A stretch of 64,000 bases of DNA from the NCBI GenBank assembly GCA_023412655.1, contig JAEYNH010000207.1, forward strand, positions 4,694 through 68,693. Direction: 5' to 3'. The DNA comes from Pseudomonadota bacterium (GTDB lineage: Bacteria; Pseudomonadota; Alphaproteobacteria; Caulobacterales; Caulobacteraceae). The notes under the pieces were generated by a model. The model ran no database searches and had not been told where the DNA came from. It saw only the letters and a program-made list of their open reading frames with translations. Positions 22,439 to 32,310 of the stretch are shown one piece after another. Made by a program: the position numbers and the translations under genes. The stretch's first letter is position 1. The number at the start of each line of letters is the position of its first letter.

Positions 22439-24673
22439 ATGGCGGCGCAGATCGGGCGTACGGTGGCGGAATCCACGCCGGAATGGCCGGAGGTTCCCAG
22501 GCCCCCGAAGGGCGCGCCGAACATCCTGGTCGTGCTGTTCGATGACGTCGGCTTCTCGGACTTCGGCTGCTACGGCTCGCCGATCCGCACCCCCACCATC
22601 GACGCCCTGGCGGCCGAGGGCCTGAGGCTCGCCGGCTTCCACACCACGGCCATGTGCTCGACCACCCGGGCGGCCCTGCTCACCGGCCGCAACCACCATT
22701 CGGTGGGCGTGGGCTGCCTGGCTAACTTCGATTCCGGCTTCCCCGGCTATCGCGGCAAGATCGCCCGGGAGGCTGGCACGCTGCCCGAGATGCTGCGCCC
22801 GCACGGCTACCGGAACTACATGGTCGGCAAGTGGCATGTGACGCCGCTCACCGAGACCGGACCCACCGGGCCCTTCGACGGCTGGCCCCTGGGGCGGGGC
22901 TTCGACCGCTTCTACGGCTTCATGGACGCCGAGACCGACCAGTACGCGCCCGAACTCGTGCGGGACAACACGCCCATCGCCCCGCCCGGGACCTTCGCCG
23001 ACGGCTACCACCTGACCGAGGATCTGGTGGACCAGTCGATCCGCTACATCGCCGACCACCTCGCCGATGCGCCGGACAAGCCCTGGCTGCTGTGGCTGGC
23101 GCCCGGCGCCTGCCATGCGCCGCACCAGGCCCCCGCCGAGCTGATCAGGAGCTACGACGCGGTGTTCAAGGACGGCTGGGACGTGGAGCGCCAGCGCCGG
23201 CTCGAGCGGCAGAAGGCCATGGGCGTCGTCCCGCCCGACACCCGCCTGCCGCCGCCCAACGACGGCGTACGCCCCTGGGACAGCTACGAGCCCGACGAAC
23301 AGCGCCTGTTCACCCGCCTGCAGAGCGCCTTCGCCGCCATGCTGGATCACGCCGACCAGCATCTCGGGCGGCTGGTGGACTTCCTCGAGCGGGCGGGCGT
23401 CCGCGACGACACCCTGATCCTCGTGCTGTCCGACAACGGCGCCAGCCAGGAGGGCGGGCCGCAGGGCTTCGTCAACGCCATGGGGCCGTTCAACTTCCGC
23501 GGCGAGCCGATGACCGAGAAGATCGCCCGGATCGACGACATCGGCGGCCCCGACACCCATTCCAACTTCCCGCAGGGCTGGGCCATGGCGTCCAACACGC
23601 CCCTGCGCCGCTACAAGCAGAACACCCACGGGGGCGGCATCCGGGACCCGCTGGTGGTCTCCTGGCCCAGAGGGCTCGCCGCCCGTGGCGAGGTGCGGCA
23701 GCGCTTCGCCCACGCCTGCGACCTGACGCCGACCCTGCTGGAGCTGATCGGGGTGACGCCGCCCGGGAGCGTGCAGGGCGTGCCCCAGACGCCGCTGGAG
23801 GGCGAGAGCTTCGCCGCCGCCCTGCGCGACCCTGAGGCTCCGCGCCGGGCGAGCCCCCAGTACTTCGAGATGTTCGGCCACCGGGGCCTGTGGAAGGACG
23901 GGTGGAAGGCGGTGGCCTTCCACCCGCCGGGTACGCCGTTCGAGGACGACCGCTGGGAGCTCTACCACCTCGACGCCGACTTCTCGGAAAGCGAGGATCT
24001 GGCCGAGCGCGAGCCCGAGCGGCTGCAGGCGCTGGTGGACGAATGGTGGCGGCAGGCCGAGGCCAGCAAGGTGCTGCCCCTGGACGACCGCTTCGGGCCG
24101 CGGTTCGCCGAGAACGCAGCGCGGTTCCAGGGGGCGCGCCGCCGGTTCGTCTTCCACGCCGGCATGGGTCACCTGCCCACCGACGTGGCCCCGGATGTCC
24201 GGGCCCGCACCTATCGGATCGAGGCCGAGGTACGACTCAAGGGCGGCGAGGAGGGCGTCCTGCTCGCCCACGGCGACGCCACCAGCGGCTATTCGCTGTA
24301 CGTCCAGGGCGGGCGGCTGAAGCATACCCTGAACATCGGCGGCGAGAAGACCACGGTGGTCTCGGACCGGCCGGTGGCCGCGGGCGCCACCCGGCTCGGC
24401 GTTGTCTCACGCAAGGTCGGCGAGGGGCCGGAGCGGACCTTTACCCTCACCATCGACGGCGAGCCGGCGGGCGAGGTGACGGCCACCACCGGCTTCCACA
24501 CCCTGATCTCCTGGTCGGGCCTCGACATCGGCCTCGACCGGGGCAGCCCGGTGGCCGACTACGCCGCCCCGTTCGCCTTCACCGGCGCCCTGCGCAAGGT
24601 GACGGTGAGCATGGACGGTGACCAGGCCCTGGACGGCGCAGCCGTGGGTGAGGCCGAGATGGCGCGGCAGTAG
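22439..24673 (+). CDS. Sulfatase (arylsulfatase family), variant CSTTR active-site motif
   Basis: A 744-residue cytoplasmic-looking sulfatase; no signal peptide is visible. Metal ligands are in 'LFDDVGFSDFGCYG' and 'LVLSDNGASQ', with 'GKWH' in between. The formylglycine cysteine is C73 in C-S-T-T-R77; the usual motif is C-x-P-x-R, so Thr replaces Pro. Residues about 575-744 form a beta-rich lectin-like domain. It should hydrolyse sulfate esters if C73 is matured. The start is preceded by GGAGGGGCGG. It stands alone between an SRPBCC gene and a DUF1428 gene. Substrate unknown. Confidence 0.9.
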   Translation: MAAQIGRTVAESTPEWPEVPRPPKGAPNILVVLFDDVGFSDFGCYGSPIRTPTIDALAAEGLRLAGFHTTAMCSTTRAALLTGRNHHSVGVGCLANFDSGFPGYRGKIAREAGTLPEMLRPHGYRNYMVGKWHVTPLTETGPTGPFDGWPLGRGFDRFYGFMDAETDQYAPELVRDNTPIAPPGTFADGYHLTEDLVDQSIRYIADHLADAPDKPWLLWLAPGACHAPHQAPAELIRSYDAVFKDGWDVERQRRLERQKAMGVVPPDTRLPPPNDGVRPWDSYEPDEQRLFTRLQSAFAAMLDHADQHLGRLVDFLERAGVRDDTLILVLSDNGASQEGGPQGFVNAMGPFNFRGEPMTEKIARIDDIGGPDTHSNFPQGWAMASNTPLRRYKQNTHGGGIRDPLVVSWPRGLAARGEVRQRFAHACDLTPTLLELIGVTPPGSVQGVPQTPLEGESFAAALRDPEAPRRASPQYFEMFGHRGLWKDGWKAVAFHPPGTPFEDDRWELYHLDADFSESEDLAEREPERLQALVDEWWRQAEASKVLPLDDRFGPRFAENAARFQGARRRFVFHAGMGHLPTDVAPDVRARTYRIEAEVRLKGGEEGVLLAHGDATSGYSLYVQGGRLKHTLNIGGEKTTVVSDRPVAAGATRLGVVSRKVGEGPERTFTLTIDGEPAGEVTATTGFHTLISWSGLDIGLDRGSPVADYAAPFAFTGALRKVTVSMDGDQALDGAAVGEAEMARQ

Positions 24674-24676
24674 GCC

Positions 24677-25033
24677 TCAGCCCTCCACGAAGGTGGTGAA
24701 CCCGCCGTAGATCATCCGCTTGCCGTCGAACGGGGTGTTGGAAGGATCGTAGGCGTTCATCCTCGGGTCCTTCATGACCTCGGCGTTGATGCGGTCGCGA
24801 TCCTCCCGGCTCCTGTAGGTGATCCAGGAGAAGATCACCGTCTCGTCGGGCGTTGCCTGGACGGCCCGGGGGAAGGACGTGAGTTCGCCGTAGGGCACGT
24901 CGTCGGCGACGCATTCCATGTAGGACAGCGCCCCGTACTCCATCCAGCAGGTCCGGCCGAGCTCGGCCATCTTGCGGTACTCATCCAGCTTGTCCTTGGG
25001 GACGGCGAGCACGAAACCATCGACATAGGCCAT
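24677..25033 (-). CDS. DUF1428 family protein
   Basis: A 118-residue dimeric alpha-beta-barrel type protein. 'MAYVDGFVLAVPKDKLDEYR', 'WMEYGALSYMECVADDVP', 'VIFSWITYRSREDRDRIN' and the closing 'FDGKRMIYGGFTTFVE' match DUF1428 closely. No catalytic function is established for the family. It converges on the sulfatase, leaving 3 bp between stop codons. Confidence 0.9.
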   Translation of the reverse strand: MAYVDGFVLAVPKDKLDEYRKMAELGRTCWMEYGALSYMECVADDVPYGELTSFPRAVQATPDETVIFSWITYRSREDRDRINAEVMKDPRMNAYDPSNTPFDGKRMIYGGFTTFVEG

Positions 25034-25164
25034 TGGAGAGCTCCTTCTCCGGCGGACGTTCCTCCGAAAGGACGATCTGGCTGCCGGCGGACCGACACCT
25101 CAAGGGAACTTTTTCCGCCCGCCGATTTGACAGGCGCAGGTCCGGCGCCGACTTAAGGCGCGCG

Positions 25165-25614
25165 ATGATCGACGACCTCTACTCGGCCAGGCTGTTGCGG
25201 CTGGCGGCGGAAATCCCGCACGCCGGGCGCCTTCCCGCGCCCGACGCCTCGGCCGAGAAGGTGTCGAAGCTCTGCGGCAGCCGGGTGGTGGTGGACGTCA
25301 CCGTGGCCGACCGGCGCGTCACCGGCTTCGCCCAGGACGTGAAGGCATGCGCCCTGGGCCAGGCGGCCGCCTCGGTGCTCGGCTCGGGCGTCGTCGGGGC
25401 CAGCCTTCCCGAGCTGGAAGTGGCCGCCGACCAGTTCCGTGCTATGTTGAAGACGGGCGGACCGCCGCCCGAAGGACGCTTTGCGGATCTAGCGATGTTG
25501 GCCCCGGTGAAGGACTATCCCGCCCGCCACGCCTCGACGCTCCTGGCGTTCGAGGCCGCCGTGGAGGCTGTCCGGGCGGCGATTGCGCGAACTAGCCCCG
25601 CCGGCGCGGCTTGA
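25165..25614 (+). CDS. NifU-N-like iron-sulfur scaffold family protein
   Basis: 149 residues from ATG 25165. The protein resembles IscU/SufU-type N-terminal domains: 'DDLYSARLLRLAAEIPHAGRL' at the start and a Cys in 'ACALGQAAASVL' where the family has its second ligand, with C in 'SKLCGSRV' earlier. A third ligand Cys is not obvious; position near 'MLAPVKDYPARH' holds no Cys. It may assemble or carry Fe-S clusters, but the incomplete ligand set leaves this open. Alphaproteobacteria often place such a gene before yidD, as here (56-bp gap). Confidence 0.72.
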   Translation: MIDDLYSARLLRLAAEIPHAGRLPAPDASAEKVSKLCGSRVVVDVTVADRRVTGFAQDVKACALGQAAASVLGSGVVGASLPELEVAADQFRAMLKTGGPPPEGRFADLAMLAPVKDYPARHASTLLAFEAAVEAVRAAIARTSPAGAA

Positions 25615-25670
25615 TCCTCTCGTAGAGCCCGCGTAACGCAGGGCCGAACCCAAAAGCTTCCGCCGCCGGC

Positions 25671-25928
25671 ATGAACCTCTACGAGATCTGCGTCAGAGGG
25701 GCGCTCCGCGCCTACAAGTGGACGCTTTCACCCCTGATCGGCCGTAGCTGCCGTTTCGCCCCGACCTGTTCGGAGTATGCGGCGCAGGCGCTGATCGGGC
25801 ATGGACCGGTGCGAGGCTCCTGGCTGACCGTGCGCCGGCTGTGCCGTTGTCATCCCTGGGGCGCGTCGGGCTGGGACCCGCCGCCGCCCCCGCGCCGCAA
25901 GGGCGCAGACTGGACGTGTGAGATATGA
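25671..25928 (+). CDS. yidD: Membrane protein insertion efficiency factor
   Basis: An 85-residue YidD protein with '[23 protein letters not shown]' (C27, C33) and '[16 protein letters not shown]'. YidD is a small peripheral inner-membrane protein that helps YidC insert membrane proteins. It is usually beside rnpA and yidC, but here its TGA overlaps the thrS start in ATGA, a layout seen in other alphaproteobacteria. Length is normal. Confidence 0.93.
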   Translation: MNLYEICVRGALRAYKWTLSPLIGRSCRFAPTCSEYAAQALIGHGPVRGSWLTVRRLCRCHPWGASGWDPPPPPRRKGADWTCEI

Positions 25929-27904
25929 TCGAACTGGTTTTCCCTGACGGCTCCAAGCGCGAGTTCGCCGAGGGCGTCACGGGCCGGGAGATCGCCGCGG
26001 GCATCTCCAAGAGCCTGGAGAAGAAGGCCATCCTGGTGGAGGTGGACGGCGAGCTGCTGGACCTCGATCGCGCCCTCGACAAGGGCGGCGCCTTCAAGAT
26101 CCTGACGCGCGAGAGCCCCGAGGCCCTCGAGACCATCCGCCACGACGTGAGCCACATCATGGCCGAGGCGGTGCAGGAGCTGTTCCCGGGCACCCAGGTC
26201 ACCATCGGCCCTGCCATCGAGGACGGCTTCTACTACGACTTCGCCCGCGACGAGCCGTTCAGCCTGGACGACCTGGCCAAGATCGAAGAGCGGATGAAGC
26301 AGATCGTCGACCGGGACGAGCCCATCCGCCGGGAAGAGTGGGACCGCGACGAGGCGATCCGGCACTTCCGCGAGATCGGCGAGGAGTACAAGGCCCAGAT
26401 CATCGAGAGCATCCCGCCGGGCGAGAAGATCACCGTCTATCGCCAGGGCGAATGGAAGGACCTGTGCCGGGGACCGCACCTGCCGTCCACGAAGCACGTG
26501 GGCAAGGCGTTCAAGCTGACGAAGCTGGCCGGCGCCTACTGGCGGGGCGACCACCGCAATGCGCAGCTGCAGCGCATCTACGGCACGGCCTGGGCCTCGG
26601 AGGCCGACCTTGAGGCCTACATCCACCGGATCGAGGAGGCCGAGAAGCGCGACCACCGCAAGATCGGCAGGGCCATGGACCTCTTCCACATGCAGGAAGA
26701 GGCCCGGGGCATGATCTTCTGGCACGCCAAGGGCTGGCAGCTCTACCGGTCGGTGGAATCCTACATGCGCCGCATGCTGGACGACGACGGCTATGTGGAG
26801 GTCAAGGCGCCCCAGATCATGGACCGAGAGCTGTGGGAGCGTTCCGGCCACTGGCAGAAGTTCGGCAAGAACATGTTCACCTGCGAGACGGAGGAGGGCG
26901 AGGCCCTGGCCGTCAAGCCGATGAACTGCCCCGGCCACGTCCAGATCTTCAACCACGGCCAGAAGAGCTATCGCGACCTGCCCCTGCGGATGGCCGAGTT
27001 CGGCGCCTGTCACCGCTACGAGCCCTCCGGCGCCCTGCACGGCATCTTCCGGGTCCGCGCCTTCACCCAGGACGACGCCCACATCTTCTGCCGCGAGGAC
27101 CAGATCGAGGAAGAGGCGACCAAGTTCATCCGCCTGCTGGAGACGGTCTATCGCGACTGCGGCCTGGAGCTGCACGCGGTGAAGCTGGCCCTGCGCCCCG
27201 AGGAGCGGTTCGGCACCGACGAGGTCTGGGACGTGGCGGAGGCCAAGCTGGCCCGGGCGGCGCGCAATGCGGGGATCGAGGAGGTCGAGATGCTACCCGA
27301 CGAGGGCGCCTTCTACGGCCCGAAGCTGGAGTTCCACCTGCGCGACGCCATTGGCCGCACCTGGCAGTGCGGCACGCTGCAGCTCGACTACGTCCTGCCC
27401 GAGCGGCTGGACGCCGAGTATGTGGCCGAGGACGGCTCGAAGCAGCGGCCGGTGATGCTGCACCGGGCGATCTGCGGCTCGATGGAGCGTTTCATCGGGG
27501 TGATGATCGAAAACTACGCCGGCGCGTTTCCGCTCTGGCTGGCTCCCGTGCAGGTTGTGGTCGCAACGATTACGTCGGATGCTGACGGCTACGCCCGGGC
27601 GGCGGTCGAGTCGCTGAAGGCGAAAGGGCTGCGTGTGGAGCTCGATCTGCGTAACGAGAAGATCAACTACAAGGTGCGCGAGCACAGCCTGGCCAAGGTT
27701 CCGGTCATCGCCGTGGTCGGCCGCCGTGAAGCCGAAGAAGGCAAGGTGGCCCTGCGGCGCCTGGGTTCCGACCGGCAGGAGATCCTGACCCTCGAAGAGG
27801 CCGCGAAGGTGCTTGCCGCCGAAGCCACCCCGCCCGACCTTGCCCGCAAGGCGGGTCTCGGCGCGCCTGCGGAGGGCGCGAACACCGAGATGGAGGCTGG
27901 ATGA
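25925..27904 (+). CDS. thrS: Threonyl-tRNA synthetase
   Basis: A 659-residue class II enzyme with the full architecture: TGS domain (residues 1-60), editing domain with '[12 protein letters not shown]' and 'YYDF', catalytic core with 'KPMNCPGHV' and '[19 protein letters not shown]', zinc ligands Cys/His, '[18 protein letters not shown]', and the C-terminal anticodon-binding domain. It charges and proofreads tRNA-Thr. Both ends overlap neighbours in ATGA, linking it to yidD upstream and a glycosyltransferase downstream. No leader attenuator or T-box is visible, as expected outside Firmicutes. Confidence 0.97.
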   Translation: MIELVFPDGSKREFAEGVTGREIAAGISKSLEKKAILVEVDGELLDLDRALDKGGAFKILTRESPEALETIRHDVSHIMAEAVQELFPGTQVTIGPAIEDGFYYDFARDEPFSLDDLAKIEERMKQIVDRDEPIRREEWDRDEAIRHFREIGEEYKAQIIESIPPGEKITVYRQGEWKDLCRGPHLPSTKHVGKAFKLTKLAGAYWRGDHRNAQLQRIYGTAWASEADLEAYIHRIEEAEKRDHRKIGRAMDLFHMQEEARGMIFWHAKGWQLYRSVESYMRRMLDDDGYVEVKAPQIMDRELWERSGHWQKFGKNMFTCETEEGEALAVKPMNCPGHVQIFNHGQKSYRDLPLRMAEFGACHRYEPSGALHGIFRVRAFTQDDAHIFCREDQIEEEATKFIRLLETVYRDCGLELHAVKLALRPEERFGTDEVWDVAEAKLARAARNAGIEEVEMLPDEGAFYGPKLEFHLRDAIGRTWQCGTLQLDYVLPERLDAEYVAEDGSKQRPVMLHRAICGSMERFIGVMIENYAGAFPLWLAPVQVVVATITSDADGYARAAVESLKAKGLRVELDLRNEKINYKVREHSLAKVPVIAVVGRREAEEGKVALRRLGSDRQEILTLEEAAKVLAAEATPPDLARKAGLGAPAEGANTEMEAG

Positions 27905-28860
27905 ACGGCGTCGCCGCACCCTTCGCTGCCGCCGGACGCGCGCCTGAGGGTCTGACCTCGGGCGCCGGGGCGGGCGATGGGCTGCAGGCCCGGCGCACGG
28001 TCTCGGTGGTCATGGTCGTCTACATGACCGGCGAGGCCCTGGCCCAGAGCCTCGACCGCGTGCTGGCCGATCCGCTGGTCGACGAGTTCGTCATCGTCGA
28101 CAACGGTTCGAGCCCGGTGGAGGCCGAGCGCCTGCGCGACCTCGCGGCCCGCGACGGCCGGACCGTCCTGCTGTCGGGTCACGGCAATGTCGGATTCGCG
28201 CGCGGGGCGAACCTCGGGGCCCGGCAGGCGCGCGGCGACCTGCTGGTCTTCCTCAATCCCGACGCCTTCCTGCAGCCCGGCTGCATCGCCGAGCTGGTGC
28301 GCGAGGTCGAGGGCCGTCCCTCGCCGTGCATCGTCGGCGGGCGGATCCTCAACGCCGACCGCACCGAGCAACGGGGCGCCCGGCGCGGCGACATCACCCC
28401 GGTGAGCGCCCTGCTGTCCCTCAGCGGCCTGGCGCGCCGTCTGCCCGGCCTTGACCGCTACGAGGTCCACTGGGAGGGCGAGGCCGAGCCCAGCGCCGCG
28501 GCCAGCGTGCCCACCATCTCGGGCGCCTGCTTCTGCATGCGGCGGGCCGACTTCGAGGCGGTCGGCGGCTTCGACGAGGGCTATTTCCTGCACGTGGAGG
28601 ACGTGGACCTGTGCTGGCGGGTGCGCCGCCAGGGCGGGCAGGTGCTGTTCCATCCCAAGGCCGAGGTGGTTCACCTGGGCCACACCAGCCTCGCCAGCCC
28701 GCTGAAGGTCGAGTTCCACAAGGGCGTGGGCCTGGCCCGCTACTTCCGCAAGCGCGCCGAGGGCCTGGGCCAGCAGGCCGTGGCCTGGCTGCTCTCGCCG
28801 GTGATCGTCGCCACCGCCCTGGTGCGGCCGCTCATGTGGCGGATGAAGGCCCGGCCCTAG
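27901..28860 (+). CDS. Family 2 glycosyltransferase (rhamnosyltransferase-like)
   Basis: A 319-residue GT-A fold enzyme. Nucleotide-sugar blocks are clear: '[18 protein letters not shown]', 'FVIVDNGSS', '[26 protein letters not shown]' (the D-x-D-type NPDAF), '[20 protein letters not shown]', and '[14 protein letters not shown]'. This is the WbbL-like group that adds sugars such as rhamnose to envelope glycans. It overlaps the thrS stop in ATGA. The acceptor is unknown; nearby GT39 and GT2 genes suggest envelope glycan work. Confidence 0.88.
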   Translation: MNGVAAPFAAAGRAPEGLTSGAGAGDGLQARRTVSVVMVVYMTGEALAQSLDRVLADPLVDEFVIVDNGSSPVEAERLRDLAARDGRTVLLSGHGNVGFARGANLGARQARGDLLVFLNPDAFLQPGCIAELVREVEGRPSPCIVGGRILNADRTEQRGARRGDITPVSALLSLSGLARRLPGLDRYEVHWEGEAEPSAAASVPTISGACFCMRRADFEAVGGFDEGYFLHVEDVDLCWRVRRQGGQVLFHPKAEVVHLGHTSLASPLKVEFHKGVGLARYFRKRAEGLGQQAVAWLLSPVIVATALVRPLMWRMKARP

Positions 28861-28863
28861 GCC

Positions 28864-29775
28864 CTAGGCGGGCGGGAACGGCCCCGCCCGGCTCAGCGAA
28901 CTGGCGGGCGCCTTGCCCAGCAGGTCCGACACCCAGCGGCCGATCCCGATCAGCTTGCCAAGGTCGTAGCCGGTTTCGAAGCCGGCTCGCTCCAGCATGT
29001 AGACCAGGTCCTCGGTGCCGATGTTGCCCGTGGCGTTGGGGGCGAAGGGGCAGCCGCCCAGGCCGCCGACGCTGGCGTCCAGCACATCCACCCCCGCCTC
29101 GACGCCCGCGTAGGCGTTGGCCAGGCCCGTGTTGCGCGTGTCGTGAAAATGCAGCCGCAGGGGCGTGCGGCCGGCCGCCTTGCGCGCCGCCTCGACCCGG
29201 CGCCGCACGGTCCAGGGGTCGGCCACGCCGATGGTGTCGGCGAGGGCGATCTCGGCCACCCGCATGTCCGCCGCGGCCCGGACGATCTCCACCACCCGCT
29301 CCTCGGGCACCTCGCCGTCGAAGGGGCAGCCGAAAGCCACCGAGATGGTGACCGTGATCGGCGGGTTCTCCAGGCGGCGGGCGGCGACGATGCCGGCCAG
29401 GGTGTCCACCTGCTCCGCCGTCGAGGCGCCCTGGTTGCGGATGCCGAAGCCGTCGGTGGCGCAGACCACCACATTGGCCTCGTCGCACCCGGCCTCCACG
29501 CAGCGGTCCCAGCCGCGCTGGTTCAGCACCAGGCCGATCCGCGAACGGCCCGCCGGCCTGGCGCCGGGAGGCTTCAGGGCGGCCATGATCTCCTCGGCGC
29601 CCGCCATCTGCGGCACGCGCTTGGGATTGACGAAGGACACCACCTCCATCCGTCGGGCGCCGGCCTCGTCCAGCCTGTGGATCAGTTCGAGCTTCTGCTC
29701 GATGTCCAGGAGGGTCTTCTCGTTCTGAAGGCCGTCCCGCGGGCCGACCTCCACGATCTCGATGCGGCGGCTCAT
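28864..29775 (-). CDS. mvaB: Hydroxymethylglutaryl-CoA lyase
   Basis: A 303-residue TIM-barrel enzyme splitting HMG-CoA into acetyl-CoA and acetoacetate, the last step of leucine catabolism. Key residues are present: R13-D14 in 'GPRDGLQNE', the metal His pair in 'LHFHDTRNTGLANA', and the catalytic Cys in 'GGLGGCPFAPNATGN'. The rest of the leucine pathway is not in this window. It lies 4 bp downstream of the GT39 gene on the minus strand, sharing its transcript, with no obvious functional link. HMG-CoA lyase is well separated from isopropylmalate synthase by this Cys motif. Confidence 0.93.
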   Translation of the reverse strand: MSRRIEIVEVGPRDGLQNEKTLLDIEQKLELIHRLDEAGARRMEVVSFVNPKRVPQMAGAEEIMAALKPPGARPAGRSRIGLVLNQRGWDRCVEAGCDEANVVVCATDGFGIRNQGASTAEQVDTLAGIVAARRLENPPITVTISVAFGCPFDGEVPEERVVEIVRAAADMRVAEIALADTIGVADPWTVRRRVEAARKAAGRTPLRLHFHDTRNTGLANAYAGVEAGVDVLDASVGGLGGCPFAPNATGNIGTEDLVYMLERAGFETGYDLGKLIGIGRWVSDLLGKAPASSLSRAGPFPPA

Positions 29776-29779
29776 GACC

Positions 29780-31459
29780 TCACCTCGTACGCTCCTCCGG
29801 CGGGACGGCGGGGACGTACACCCGCAGGCTCACCTCGTCGCCCTTGGAATAGTTCAGGCCCTCCACCCGGGCCACTTCACGCACGGCGACCCCGCGGGCG
29901 GCGAGATGCTCGCGGAAGGCCGGCTCCTCGACGGCCTCGACGATGGCCGGGCGGTTCTCGGCGATGGCCTGGGCCGCTTCCGCCGGTCCGTGCAGCTCGG
30001 TGGGGGTGCCCAGGCCGAAGACCAGGCTGGGCTCGGCGTAGCCGGCGACGGCGATAGGCGCCTCGGCCACGCCCTGCCTCGGCAGCAGCCGGGCCTCGGA
30101 CATGGCCCGCTCGAGCCGGGCCGAGACCCACAGCGGATCGAGGCGCGGCGCCAGGCCCGCCGCCAGGACCCCATGCCCCAGCACGCCCAGCACCAGGGCC
30201 GCGGCGACGCCTTCGCGCACCGCGCCCTTCACCGTCAGGTAGCCGCCCACCAGGCCCGCGGCGGCGAGCAGCAGGGCGGCGAGGGCGGCGGCCCAGGCGT
30301 CCCCGGCGTCGCCATAGAGGCTGAGCAGATAGATCACGCCCCCCGCCAGGGCCACGCCCACCAGGGCCGCCAGGATGGCGCCGGCCCAGCGGGACTTGGG
30401 TCCCACGGGCTGGACGAGGGCCGCCGCCGCCAGCCAGGCCAGGGCGCCATAGGTGGGCAGCGGATAGTGCGGCAACTTGGTGGGCGTCAGCTCGAACAGC
30501 AGCCAGGCGGGCAGCAGCCAGGCGACGGCGAAGCGAACCCCCGGCTCGGCCCGCCGCGTCCAGGCTGCCACCAGGGCCGCCGGCAGCAGCAGGGTGATGG
30601 GAAAGGCCAGGATCGGCGTCAGCAGGGTGTGATACCCCGGCGGCGCCCCGTGGGTCTCCTGACCACCGGCCAGCTTGGGCGCCAGGTCGGCGCCGATGGC
30701 CTCGCTCCAGAAGCCGCCGTCGGTGGCCACGGTGACCGCCCCGGCCCAGGGCCCGACGATGGCCACGATGGCGATCAGGCCCCAGTACCAGTGCAGCCGC
30801 CCCAGCCAGCCGACCCGCCGGTCCCACAGGCACAGGGTCAGCATGGTCAGCGCCACCACCAGCGGCCCCACCGGCCCTTTCACCAGGGTGGAGACGCCTA
30901 GCCCCGTCCAGAACAGCGCCTCGGTGCGCCAGCCGGCCGGCGGCCCGTCCCGGGCGGCGGCGTAGAGCCGGCCGAGGGCGGCGAGGGCCAGGATGGTGGA
31001 GCCGGCGAGCACCGCGTCGGTCTTGGCGATGAAGGCTTCGGTGGAGAGCAGGAAGGTGGCCCCCAGCAGGGCCCCGGCCGCCAGCCCCGCGGGGCCTCCG
31101 AAGAAGGCCGCCGCGCCCCAGGCGCAGGCCGCCGCCGCCAGCATCGCCCCCAGCAGGGACGGCAGGCGGTAGGCCCAGATCTCCCGCGCCTCGGCGCTGG
31201 AGACCAGGTCCACCGTGGCCGCCTGCAGCCAGTGGATGCCCACCGGCTTCTTGAACCGGGGCTGGTCCTGGAACTGGATGACCACATAGTCGCCCGTCTC
31301 CAGCATCTGGGCGGTGGCCTGGGCGAAGCGTGATTCGTCCCGGTCGAGGGGCGGCACGGCCACAAGTCCCGGCAATCCGGCCACGAAGGCGATGAAAGCG
31401 GCCGCGGCCGGGCCGCGCCAGCCGCGGCTCCAGTAGGCGATCAGGCGGTCGAGCGTCAT
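29780..31459 (-). CDS. GT39/ArnT-like membrane glycosyltransferase
   Basis: 559 residues from ATG 31459, with about twelve hydrophobic segments. The first extracytoplasmic loop carries the catalytic-type acidic motif 'LDRDESRFAQATAQMLETGDYV' and then 'PRFKKPVGIHWLQA', the hallmark of ArnT/PMT enzymes that take a sugar from a polyprenyl-phosphate donor. The C-terminal soluble part is shorter than in ArnT. It faces a polyprenyl-phosphate sugar transferase (31503), so the two probably act together: the GT2 loads the lipid, this enzyme transfers the sugar outside. Acceptor unknown. Followed at 4 bp by mvaB. Confidence 0.88.
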   Translation of the reverse strand: MTLDRLIAYWSRGWRGPAAAAFIAFVAGLPGLVAVPPLDRDESRFAQATAQMLETGDYVVIQFQDQPRFKKPVGIHWLQAATVDLVSSAEAREIWAYRLPSLLGAMLAAAACAWGAAAFFGGPAGLAAGALLGATFLLSTEAFIAKTDAVLAGSTILALAALGRLYAAARDGPPAGWRTEALFWTGLGVSTLVKGPVGPLVVALTMLTLCLWDRRVGWLGRLHWYWGLIAIVAIVGPWAGAVTVATDGGFWSEAIGADLAPKLAGGQETHGAPPGYHTLLTPILAFPITLLLPAALVAAWTRRAEPGVRFAVAWLLPAWLLFELTPTKLPHYPLPTYGALAWLAAAALVQPVGPKSRWAGAILAALVGVALAGGVIYLLSLYGDAGDAWAAALAALLLAAAGLVGGYLTVKGAVREGVAAALVLGVLGHGVLAAGLAPRLDPLWVSARLERAMSEARLLPRQGVAEAPIAVAGYAEPSLVFGLGTPTELHGPAEAAQAIAENRPAIVEAVEEPAFREHLAARGVAVREVARVEGLNYSKGDEVSLRVYVPAVPPEERTR

Positions 31460-31502
31460 TGCGCCTCTAGTAGCACGATCCGTCCTTCCGCTATGGGGAG
31501 GC

Positions 31503-32228
31503 ATGGCGAAAGCGCCCGACATCTCGGTAGTTGTTCCGGTCTTCGATGAGGAGGGCGCCGCCCCGGCGCTCGCCCGGGAGATCGCCGCGGCCTTTGCCGG
31601 CCGCGACTATGAAATCGTCTTCGTGGACGACGCCAGCCGGGACGGCACGCGCGCCGCGCTGGCGGCGCTGAAGACGGAGATCCCCCAGCTTCGGGTGGTG
31701 GCCCACCGCCGCAACGCCGGGCAGAGCCGGGCCATCCGCACCGGCGTGCTGGCCGCCCGCTCGCCGGTGATCGTCACCCTCGACGGCGACGGGCAGAACG
31801 ACCCGGCCGACGGGCCGGGGCTGGCGGACGTGCTGGCGGCCGGTCCCGACGACCTGGCCATGGTCGGCGGCGAGCGGGTCAAGCGTCAGGACAGCCGGGC
31901 CAAGAAGATCGCCTCCAAGGTCGGCAACGGCGTGCGCAAGCGGCTGCTGAAGGACGAGGCCAACGACACCGGCTGCGGGCTCAAGGCGTTCCGGCGCGAG
32001 GCCTTCCTGCGCCTGCCCTACTTCGACCACATGCACCGCTACCTGCCGGCGCTGATGATCCGCGAGGGCTTCAGGTCGGAGTTCCGGCCGGTGAACCACC
32101 GTCACCGCGAGACCGGCCGGTCGAAGTACACCAACCTCGGCCGGCTCTGGGCCTCGGCCTCCGACCTCCTGGGCGTGATGTGGCTGCAGTCCCGGTCGCG
32201 GACGCCGGGCGGCTGGGACGAGGCCTGA
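31503..32228 (+). CDS. Polyprenyl-phosphate glycosyltransferase (DPM1-like GT2)
   Basis: A 241-residue cytoplasmic GT2. The donor-site motifs are 'VVVPVFDEEGAAPAL', 'IVFVDDASRDGT' and 'VTLDGDGQNDP', followed by the dolichol-phosphate mannosyltransferase-type segment 'DTGCGLKAFRREAFLRLPYFDHMHRYLPAL'. It likely moves a sugar from a nucleotide donor to undecaprenyl phosphate. There is no C-terminal membrane domain. It is divergent from the ArnT-like gene by 43 bp, a pairing consistent with lipid-linked sugar supply. Confidence 0.88.
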   Translation: MAKAPDISVVVPVFDEEGAAPALAREIAAAFAGRDYEIVFVDDASRDGTRAALAALKTEIPQLRVVAHRRNAGQSRAIRTGVLAARSPVIVTLDGDGQNDPADGPGLADVLAAGPDDLAMVGGERVKRQDSRAKKIASKVGNGVRKRLLKDEANDTGCGLKAFRREAFLRLPYFDHMHRYLPALMIREGFRSEFRPVNHRHRETGRSKYTNLGRLWASASDLLGVMWLQSRSRTPGGWDEA

Positions 32229-32246
32229 CCTAAGGGCAGAGCTCAA

Positions 32247-32310
32247 TCAGGCCCGATCTGTCTCAGGCCCGATCTGTCTCAGGCCCGATCCGTCTCAGGC
32301 CCGATCTGTC
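32247..32310. repeat. Four tandem copies of a 16-bp unit
   Basis: The unit TCAGGCCCGATCTGTC repeats four times head to tail (32247-32262, 32263-32278, 32279-32294, 32295-32310); the third copy has one T-to-C change. A fifth partial copy (TCAGG) follows. It lies in a 207-bp gap after the GT2 gene. The near identity implies recent expansion or a protein-binding role; no known operator is recognised. Confidence 0.92.
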
